Below the pieces are notes generated by a model. That model was not told the origin of the DNA. It worked only from the letters and a program-made list of their open reading frames with translations, and searched no databases. From Mycobacterium sp. (lineage in GTDB: Bacteria > Actinomycetota > Actinomycetes > Mycobacteriales > Mycobacteriaceae), in assembly GCA_025963195.1 (NCBI GenBank), contig JAOPVF010000227.1:1-37110 (forward strand): a stretch of DNA of 37,110 bases, written 5' to 3'. Positions 29,680 to 37,110 of the stretch are shown here, piece after piece (positions within the stretch are counted from its first letter, which is position 1; every line of letters begins with the position of its first letter). The position numbers were made by a program, and so were the translations under genes.

Positions 29680-32600
29680 GCTCGTTGTCCTGCCGTCCGC
29701 CGCTTTGCGGCCCGTTGGCGCGCTGCGGCACGTTGATGGGTTCGATCGCGAAGTCCATTCGCGGGCTCGGTGGGGTCCTGCCCGGCCAGGCCGAGCTGAT
29801 CGATGAGATCGGCCGTGAGATCTTGCAGTGAGGCACCCTGCAACAGAAGTGCCACGGGCGGCTCGACGCCGAAGTCCCCGCGAGTGGTATTCCTGATCCG
29901 CACGGCCATCAGCGAATCCATCCCCAGTTCGATCAACGGCTGGTCCGTCTCGATGGCCCAGCCATCGGGGTAGCCCATGATTGCCAGAATGCGTCCGCGC
30001 AGCCGCTCGGTGATGACCCGGTCGGCCTCGAGAGCATCGAGTTCGCGAAGCGCGTCGGGACCCGGCCAGTCATCGCCGTCGCTCAGGGCGTCCAACTCGT
30101 CGACCAGCCTTGCGAAGTAGCCGAGTCCGCTGATCTCTGGGAACGCGGCCGCTGCCCGGTCAAGACGTAGCCGTGCGACACCAGCTCGGGTGAGGTCGCC
30201 GCCCACCAGCGACTCCAGGGCCTCGATGCCTTCGGCGGGAGCAATGGGATCGAGCACACTCAGCGTCAGCGAGCGGGCGACTCCGACGTCCGACCACTGG
30301 CCCCAATTGATCGCGGCGGCAGGCAGACCCGATGCTCTTCGCCACGCGACCAGCGCATCGAGCCAGGCGTTCGCGCAGGCGTACGCGCCTTGCCCTGGCG
30401 AGCCCAACAACGAAGCCATCGAAGAGAAGCCAACCCACCAGTCGAGCTGTCGGGAGGCTGTGACTTCGTGCAGCCGCAATGCGCCGGCCACCTTGGGCGT
30501 CCATACGCGTTCTAGGCTTTCCCTGCTGAGATTGGCCAGTAGACCGTCTTCGATCACGGCCGCGGCATGAACGACGCCCCGCACCGGCAATCCGGTCTCT
30601 TCTGCCGCCGTGACGAGCCGCTCCGCGACTCCCGCTGCGGCGACATCGCCCCGTAAGACGGCGATTTCGGCACGGCTTTCAAGGTCGGCAAGGATCGTCC
30701 GCTGCCCATCTCCCGCATCGGATCGACTGTTGAGCACGACGCGCCCGGCGCCGCTGTCGACGAGCCAACGGGCGACGACCACGCCCAGGCCACCGAGCCC
30801 GCCCGTGACGATGTACGAGCCGTCCGGGCGGACAACCGGATCCCGCTGGGGCGCAGTGACCGTCGCCCGCGAGAGCCGTTCGACAGCCCTGCTTTCCCCT
30901 CGCCACGCAATGATGTCGTCATTACCCGACAACCCCAGTTCCGTAGTCAGTCGCACATCGACGACGTGCGCCATATCGAGATCGACCAGAGTGGCGCGCA
31001 GGGCCGGGTGCTCATAAGCGAGGACCCGGATCAGACCTTTGAGAGCACCGATCGCTGGATCGCCCAACTCATCACCGTCAACGACGAGACCGCTGCGCGT
31101 TACCAACCACAGCCGTGGCGGCTTTCCGTGCCAGCCACCGACGATCGCGCGCACTGCAGCCGAGATGGCCAAGATCAAGTTCTGGGCGCGCGCCAGCGCA
31201 CCATCCGCGTCGGTACCATCAAACGAGCGCCGTCCGATCAAGACGACGACACCTACCGGCGGAAGCTCGGGCTCCGCTGCAGCTCTCGCGAATGCCTCCA
31301 GCACTGCGGACTCATTTGACAAATCTGCGCTGATCACTCGCCGGGTGGGCGAACCGAAGCTGGTACTGAAGTCCACGGCGATCGCCGTCGCTTCGGCGTC
31401 ATCGGTGAGCAGCAACCAGCTTCCGGCAGGTGGAGCCGATACGGCCGGGCCGCCGCTGCCCGACGAAGTCGGCGTCCGCACCCACACGGTGTCAAAGATC
31501 TTCTGCTCCAATGGTAATGGCACCGTGCGGCGCTCCACGCGCCGTAGGTAGACACCGGTGATTTCGGCGGTCGCCGTCCCAGCCTCATCCGTCAGGATGA
31601 TCGAGCCCAGCTTGCCGGCACCGTCGCCGTCGAGGCTGACCATCTCGGCCCGGCATCGTGCCCGCCGGCCGACATCACCGAACACCCGGATCGTCTCGAA
31701 GGACACGGGTAGGTATGTCGCTTCGGCCGCATCCGACAACGATTCGGCCGGCATCGCGGCGGCCAGGCTCTGCAGCGCCGCATCGAGCATCACGGGATGT
31801 ATTCGATAATCCCGATGCGGAGCAGCCTCCTCGGGGAGCACGATCTCGGTCTCCGAACGACCGCTGGGCATCCGAACGATTCGGGTCAATGCAGCAAACG
31901 CTTGCCCATGATGGGTACCAGTGCGTCGCAGGGCGGCGTACAGGTCGGCGGGCGACACGGCAGTCCCGCCCTCGGCAGGCGAGCCCGTCCGCCCAGCCGA
32001 ACCATCCCGCTGTGCCATGTCGACGCGGGCCACCGCATGCCGACGCCAACTGCCGTCGGTTGAGCGCGACTGGATCTCGACGCGGATCCCATTGTCCGCG
32101 CTACGGATGAGCTGCGTCGTTACCCGGGTCTGGCCGTCCAAGGTCAGCATTTGCTCGATTTCGAGCCGACTCACCTCGACGGCCTCAACGGCCATGCCAA
32201 GGGCTACGCTGCCGGCAGCCAGCGCAATCTCGGCAAAAGCCGCTGCCGGCATGATCGGTTGGCCATGCACCTTGTGATCCGCCAGCCAGGGAATCACCTC
32301 GGTTCCGACGTCGGCCTGCCACACGTGGTCGCCGGATGGCATTTCGATGTGTGCACCAAGCAACGGATGAACATCGGACAACACCCGACTACCCGATCGA
32401 TTCGCAACCCAGTACGTCGAATGCTGCCAGGGAGCCGGTGGGACATCCGTGAGCCGACCTCCGCTACCGGCAGACTGCGCCGTCGCGCCTGAATGCGGCC
32501 GAACCGCAGCGAGCTGCGTATGGAAGGTGAGGGCTTCGTGGTCGTCCCGGTTCAGCGTCACCGCCACGTGGGCATCGCCTCGCGGTCTGACGGACGCGAG

Positions 32601-35114
32601 CGTCTCGATGATGGCATGGACGAGCAGGGGATGCGGGCTGACTTCGATGAAGGTGGCGTGCTCGGCGCCTGCGGCGGCAACGGCCTGGCTAAACCGGACC
32701 GGGTTGCGCAGATTGGCCGCCCAGTACTCGGCGTCGAACACCGGTGCCGTGCCGCCGGTGTGGTCGTAGGTGGTGGTGATCAGTGAGATTCCTGGTGTTT
32801 TCGGCGCCAGACCGGCCAGCGCCGCGCGCAGCTCGGGCAACAGCGGGTCGATGATCGGATGATGGGAGGCGACGTCGACGTCGATCAACCGCGCCAGTCG
32901 GTTCCGCTGTTGCACAGCGGCGATCAGCTCATTCACGTCGCCCGGTGGCCCGGCGATGACCGTTTGGTTCGGCGAAGCGTAGACGGCCAGTGTGACGCGG
33001 GGATGGGAATCGATCAACGCCTGCGTATCCGCCGCGTCGAGTTCGAGCAACGCCATCGCGCCTTGGCCAGCCAGCCGCGACATCAACCGCGACCGGGTCG
33101 CAATGACCTGCAACCCCTCGTCCGCCGTGAGCGCTCCGGACACCACAGCCGCGCTGACCTCGCCCATCGAATGCCCGATCACCGCATCGGGTTCCACGCC
33201 GTAGGAACGCCACAGCTCGGTCAGCGCCAGCTGAACGCCCACCAGTACCGGCTGAATCCGCTCAATGCCAAGTACCGGTTCACCGCCAGTCAGCACCTCG
33301 CGCAGCGAGAAACCCACCTGTGCAACGAATTTCGTCTCCAACTCGGTGATCGCGGAGGCAAAGGGTGGCTCGTCGGCAAGCAACTGCCTGCCCATCCCAA
33401 CCCACTGCGACCCCTGGCCGGAGTACACGAACACGGTCCCAGGCCCAGTCGTCCCCCCGTGTGGCCCCACCACGCCAACGGCAGGTTGGTTCTGCGCCAA
33501 CGCCCGCAGGCCGCCCACCGCCTGAAGGCGGTCACACGCGGTTACCGTCGCGAGCCTGTCATGGCGCATGCGGTGCTGATCGAGCGTGTGGGCGACGTCG
33601 GCCATCGGCACATCCGAGCCGGCACCCTCCATCCAATCGGCCAGCGCACCTGCCCACGACGCCAACCGTTCGGGCGACTTACCCGACAACATCAACGTCG
33701 TCACCGCAGGTACGGGTTCCCGCTCCGAGGCGGGGTCCGGATCCGGGCCCTGTTCCATCACCACATGCGCATTCGTCCCACCGAAACCGAAGGCCGACAC
33801 AGCAGCCCGCCGCGGGCCCGCGCTAGCGGGCCATTCAGTCGGCTCGCCGGTCGGAACGAACAGCCGCGTGGATGATGCATCGATCGCCGGATTCCACCGG
33901 GAGAAGTTCAGATTCGGTGGGATCTGCCCGTGCCTCAACGCCAACACCGCCTTGATGAAGCCCGCGATTCCCGCGGCCGCCTCCAGATGGCCCAAGTTCG
34001 TCTTCACGGCCCCCAGCGCGCACGGACTCTCACCGTGTCCGTATGTCGCGGCCAGCGCGTCGAACTCGATCGGATCCCCCAGCACGGTTCCCGTCCCGTG
34101 CGTCTCCACGTAGTTCACTGAGCTCGCCGCCACATCCCCGGTCCGCAGGGCCCCGGCGATCACGTCGCGCTGGGAAGGCGCGTTCGGCGCAGTTAGCCCG
34201 TTGGACCGCCCGTCCTGATTGACCGCCGAACCGCGCACCACCGCCAGCACCCGGTCGCCGTCGCGCACCGCATCAGTCAGGCGCTTCAGCACGACTACGC
34301 CACAGCCCTCGCCGCGGACGAAGCCATCGGCGTCGGCGTCGAAGCTCCGACACCGACCATGCGCAGAGAACATGCCCCACGAAGAAAGGGCGATCTGAGT
34401 TTCGGGGCGGAGAATGAGATTCACTCCCCCGGCCATCGCCAGGTCGCTTTCCCGCAGCCGCAGGCTCTGACACGCCAAATGGACGGCCACCAGGGAGGAC
34501 GAACATGCCGTATCGACGGCTACCGCTGGGCCGCGCAGCCCGAGCAGATACGAGATCCGTCCCACTGTGACACTGTGGGCGTTCCCCGTCGCGGAATAAG
34601 CACTGAAGCCGCCGTCTGTTCCAGCGGAGGCATTTTGGTATTCGTTGTAGTAGACACCCATCATCACGGCGGTACGTGTTCCGGCCAGGGAATCCGGTGC
34701 GGTGCCGGCATGCTCGAGCGCCTCCCAAGCCACCTCCAGCAGAATCCGCTGTTGCGGGTCCATCGCCTCGGCCTCACGGGGGGAAATCCCGAAGAAATCG
34801 GCATCGAACCCGGCTACGTCGGGCAGGAAACCGCCCCACTTCGAGGACATCCGCCCTGGCGCCAATGGGTCCGGGTCATAGAAGGCATCGGCGTCCCAGC
34901 GGTCCGCGGGCACCTCGCTGATCGCATCCCCGCCATTGGTCAAGAAGGCCCAATAGCCCTCCGGCCCAACCACATCACCGGGGAAACGACATCCAATCCC
35001 CACCACCGCCACCGGCTCGGCCACCGCGATACGGGAGGCCTTGTCGAACTGATCCGCCAGCGCAGCACGCTGGTCGGCGGTCATGGCGGACACCCTGTCG
35101 AAGGTCGTTCTCAT
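29676..35114 (-). CDS. ppsD: Type I polyketide synthase PpsD-like (KS-AT-DH-KR-ACP, no ER)
   Basis: 1812 aa. KS VDTACSSSLVAVHLACQSL; AT FVYSGQGSQWVGMG, GHSMGEVSAAV and VDVASHHP; DH HKVHGQPIMP; KR SYIVTGGLGGLGVVVARWLV; ACP LIELGMDSLMAVRIR; C-terminal RTHQRAAARQRAAKRRT. No ER segment between DH and KR. Confidence 0.93.
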   Translation of the reverse strand: MRTTFDRVSAMTADQRAALADQFDKASRIAVAEPVAVVGIGCRFPGDVVGPEGYWAFLTNGGDAISEVPADRWDADAFYDPDPLAPGRMSSKWGGFLPDVAGFDADFFGISPREAEAMDPQQRILLEVAWEALEHAGTAPDSLAGTRTAVMMGVYYNEYQNASAGTDGGFSAYSATGNAHSVTVGRISYLLGLRGPAVAVDTACSSSLVAVHLACQSLRLRESDLAMAGGVNLILRPETQIALSSWGMFSAHGRCRSFDADADGFVRGEGCGVVVLKRLTDAVRDGDRVLAVVRGSAVNQDGRSNGLTAPNAPSQRDVIAGALRTGDVAASSVNYVETHGTGTVLGDPIEFDALAATYGHGESPCALGAVKTNLGHLEAAAGIAGFIKAVLALRHGQIPPNLNFSRWNPAIDASSTRLFVPTGEPTEWPASAGPRRAAVSAFGFGGTNAHVVMEQGPDPDPASEREPVPAVTTLMLSGKSPERLASWAGALADWMEGAGSDVPMADVAHTLDQHRMRHDRLATVTACDRLQAVGGLRALAQNQPAVGVVGPHGGTTGPGTVFVYSGQGSQWVGMGRQLLADEPPFASAITELETKFVAQVGFSLREVLTGGEPVLGIERIQPVLVGVQLALTELWRSYGVEPDAVIGHSMGEVSAAVVSGALTADEGLQVIATRSRLMSRLAGQGAMALLELDAADTQALIDSHPRVTLAVYASPNQTVIAGPPGDVNELIAAVQQRNRLARLIDVDVASHHPIIDPLLPELRAALAGLAPKTPGISLITTTYDHTGGTAPVFDAEYWAANLRNPVRFSQAVAAAGAEHATFIEVSPHPLLVHAIIETLASVRPRGDAHVAVTLNRDDHEALTFHTQLAAVRPHSGATAQSAGSGGRLTDVPPAPWQHSTYWVANRSGSRVLSDVHPLLGAHIEMPSGDHVWQADVGTEVIPWLADHKVHGQPIMPAAAFAEIALAAGSVALGMAVEAVEVSRLEIEQMLTLDGQTRVTTQLIRSADNGIRVEIQSRSTDGSWRRHAVARVDMAQRDGSAGRTGSPAEGGTAVSPADLYAALRRTGTHHGQAFAALTRIVRMPSGRSETEIVLPEEAAPHRDYRIHPVMLDAALQSLAAAMPAESLSDAAEATYLPVSFETIRVFGDVGRRARCRAEMVSLDGDGAGKLGSIILTDEAGTATAEITGVYLRRVERRTVPLPLEQKIFDTVWVRTPTSSGSGGPAVSAPPAGSWLLLTDDAEATAIAVDFSTSFGSPTRRVISADLSNESAVLEAFARAAAEPELPPVGVVVLIGRRSFDGTDADGALARAQNLILAISAAVRAIVGGWHGKPPRLWLVTRSGLVVDGDELGDPAIGALKGLIRVLAYEHPALRATLVDLDMAHVVDVRLTTELGLSGNDDIIAWRGESRAVERLSRATVTAPQRDPVVRPDGSYIVTGGLGGLGVVVARWLVDSGAGRVVLNSRSDAGDGQRTILADLESRAEIAVLRGDVAAAGVAERLVTAAEETGLPVRGVVHAAAVIEDGLLANLSRESLERVWTPKVAGALRLHEVTASRQLDWWVGFSSMASLLGSPGQGAYACANAWLDALVAWRRASGLPAAAINWGQWSDVGVARSLTLSVLDPIAPAEGIEALESLVGGDLTRAGVARLRLDRAAAAFPEISGLGYFARLVDELDALSDGDDWPGPDALRELDALEADRVITERLRGRILAIMGYPDGWAIETDQPLIELGMDSLMAVRIRNTTRGDFGVEPPVALLLQGASLQDLTADLIDQLGLAGQDPTEPANGLRDRTHQRAAARQRAAKRRTAGQRA

Positions 35115-37110
35115 CAGATGCCGCTCTCACGACCGGCCGGAGCCGATTCCACACTGTCGAACAACGAATCCAACACACTGCTCGCCGGGTCGGGTGTCAC
35201 ATCGACAACCCCATTCTTGGAGCCATCCTCCGACTCTTCCCGTGGTGAAAGCATTTCCGCCAAATGCGCCGCCAACGATGAGATGGTCGGGTGGTCCCAC
35301 ACCGCGGTCGGCGACAAGTCGATGCCCATTGACTGCTTGGCCTCTCGTAGGAAAGTCATCGCCATCATCGAATCGACCCCCAACTCGGGGAACGGTCGAT
35401 CCCTGTCCACTGCTGATTCCGGCATTCCGAGTTCGCGGGCCAGGATGGCGTGCAGCCCGATCTCGAGTTCGCCGAGGATGTTCTCGGCGGACATCTGCGA
35501 CCATGTCCAGTTCGTTGGTGAAATGCGAAGCGTGTCGACGTTGTCGTCGGGCAGCAGACAATCCAGCACGCGGAGCGATCCCCGCGTGCGATACGCGGCT
35601 GCGAGTTGAGTCCAATCCGCTGCGACGACAGCGAACCGGACTCGGCGGTCCGGGCTCATCAGCACGGGCAGCGCTCGGATGGCGACCTCGTCGGGCATGG
35701 GCTGCAGTCCGACGTAGGTCTCTGGTTGCGCGTCTGCAAGGGATTTCCACAATCCCCAGTTGACGACGGTTGCCGCGAGCCCGAGGGCGCGACGCGCGAA
35801 GGCGAAGGTGTCGAGAAAGGCGCTTGTCGCGGTGTAGTGGCCGAGCCATCGTGAGCCGAGAAGACCAGAGATCGAAGAGAACAACACGAATTGGCGTACA
35901 GGAGTTTTGAGCGAGAGTTTGTGCAGCACCGAAAGCGCGTCCAGCTTGGGGCGGAACATGGCGTTCACGTCGTCGTCGGTCATGTCGCTGAGCAGCACCG
36001 GGCCGCCCGCCATGGCAGCCAGGTAGATCCCGTCGAGTTGGGGAAGGTCGGCGCCGAACCGTTCGAATAGTGCGGCCATCGCGGCTTCGTCCGCTGCATC
36101 AGCGGCAACGTGAACGAGTTTCGTCCCGGTCGACGCGAGGCTGGAAGCCAGCTCATCGAGTTGCGAGCCGGTATGTCGGGATACCGCGACGATTGTCGCG
36201 GCCCCCATATCCGAGAGTTGTCGGATGAGATGTGGCGCGATCTTGCCGGTAGCGCCGATGACGAGGTGACTGGTGTCACGCCTCAGCGTGGCGACCGGTA
36301 CCGCCGGCGGGGTTCGCCGCTCAAGGCGTGGAACATGACGCAGACCGGCCTGGTACACGACCTGGTCCTCGCCATCGGCGGCACGCGTCTCGGTTATTAC
36401 ATATTGCACGATCAGCTCTGGTGGCACCGCTTCGTCGACATCGATGACGCTTCCCCAGATTCCGGGATGCTCCAACGCGAGCGTGCGGCCCAAACCCCAA
36501 AGGACCGCATGCGCTGTGTTTGCCCGGTCACCTTCGTCAACCGGCTGGGCGTTGCGGGTTACGACAAACAACTTGGGCGGCGACGTCATCCCGACAAGCG
36601 TTGTGGCAAGCCGCCTTAGCGCGTTGAACAGACGGTAAGCGGCGGCGACATCGAGGTGGGCAGACGAGACGGGCGGCGCGTAAAGCACGTTGTCAGTGCC
36701 GACGAGGGCGTTGAGTACTGCGGCATTGTCGCCGTCCTCGTCCAGCACCGAGGGCGCAAGAACCGCAACCCGAGAATCTACGCCGAGGACTTGTCCCAAT
36801 TCGACGCCCACATCGGCGTCTGCCAACACGAGCCATGAGCTGTCGCTTGTGGTTTCGATCGCGGGCAGTTCACGAACACGCCAGGTGGGCTCGTAGAACC
36901 AGTCCTTGAGTGTGCCGTCGCCGTCCTGCGACGCGGGAATGAATTGCACCGGAATTCCATTGGGGTGCTTGGGCTTCGGTGCTTCCGGTGGGGTGATCCA
37001 GTGGTGGGTGTGGTGCCAGGGGGTGGTGGGCAGGGCCGGGTGTGGTTCGGCTGGGTGCTCGGTTTGTGGTGGGTGGGTGGTGCGGGTGGTGTTGAGGTTG
37101 GTATGGACGG
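35114..37110 (-). CDS. Type I polyketide synthase, partial (end of AT / linker - KR - ACP; PpsA/PpsB-like module)
   Basis: Frame stays open to the window edge (VHTNLNTTRTTHPPQTEHPAEPHPALPTTPWHHTHHWITPPEAPKPKHPNGIPVQFIPAS...), so 36949 is not the true start. KR DTSHLVIGATGKIAPHLIRQL and FVLFSSISGLLGSRWLGHYTATSAFLDTFA; ACP PFPELGVDSMMAMTFL. Stop overlaps ppsD start (TGATG). Confidence 0.9.
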   Translation of the reverse strand, partial: VHTNLNTTRTTHPPQTEHPAEPHPALPTTPWHHTHHWITPPEAPKPKHPNGIPVQFIPASQDGDGTLKDWFYEPTWRVRELPAIETTSDSSWLVLADADVGVELGQVLGVDSRVAVLAPSVLDEDGDNAAVLNALVGTDNVLYAPPVSSAHLDVAAAYRLFNALRRLATTLVGMTSPPKLFVVTRNAQPVDEGDRANTAHAVLWGLGRTLALEHPGIWGSVIDVDEAVPPELIVQYVITETRAADGEDQVVYQAGLRHVPRLERRTPPAVPVATLRRDTSHLVIGATGKIAPHLIRQLSDMGAATIVAVSRHTGSQLDELASSLASTGTKLVHVAADAADEAAMAALFERFGADLPQLDGIYLAAMAGGPVLLSDMTDDDVNAMFRPKLDALSVLHKLSLKTPVRQFVLFSSISGLLGSRWLGHYTATSAFLDTFAFARRALGLAATVVNWGLWKSLADAQPETYVGLQPMPDEVAIRALPVLMSPDRRVRFAVVAADWTQLAAAYRTRGSLRVLDCLLPDDNVDTLRISPTNWTWSQMSAENILGELEIGLHAILARELGMPESAVDRDRPFPELGVDSMMAMTFLREAKQSMGIDLSPTAVWDHPTISSLAAHLAEMLSPREESEDGSKNGVVDVTPDPASSVLDSLFDSVESAPAGRESGI

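Noticed and set aside
32859-35609. Long + strand ORFs (32859-33875, 34359-35609) over the PKS genes
   Set aside because: Antisense to unambiguous KS/AT/KR/ACP coding sequence; no independent domain signature.
35114-36949. Treating the 611-aa ORF as a complete standalone KR-ACP protein
   Set aside because: The M at 36949 is an internal GTG; the frame continues open to 37110 through a typical AT-linker sequence, so it is the 3' end of a larger PKS.

Overview
GC-rich mycobacterial window (Mycobacterium/Mycolicibacterium-like, judged from protein content) with three parts. (1) 296-8688, + strand: a receiver/pseudo-thioredoxin-reductase protein paired with a cyclic-nucleotide-binding histidine kinase, three tandem LLM-type F420-dependent oxidoreductases, rmlB-rmlC and a methyltransferase. 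(2) 8726-12716: cytochrome P450, two SDRs and an alpha/beta hydrolase. (3) 12900-37110: a lipid locus strongly resembling the M. tuberculosis PDIM/phthiocerol system. On the minus strand it runs partial KS-AT-KR-ACP-type PKS > ppsD > ppsE > drrA > drrB > drrC > papA5 > methyltransferase > flavodoxin-like > nitroreductase. A probable Rv2951c-type phthiodiolone ketoreductase lies nearby, along with a Baeyer-Villiger-type monooxygenase and two paralogous secreted proteins, one frameshifted. Main points of interest: the PKS directly upstream of ppsD has no DH or ER, so no PpsC-type module sits in the canonical position. Also, mas/fadD28/mmpL7 do not follow papA5; a three-gene methyltransferase/flavodoxin/nitroreductase block does. 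This looks like a rearranged phthiocerol-type lipid pathway. All family calls come from reading motifs and from memory of homologues; no searches were run.
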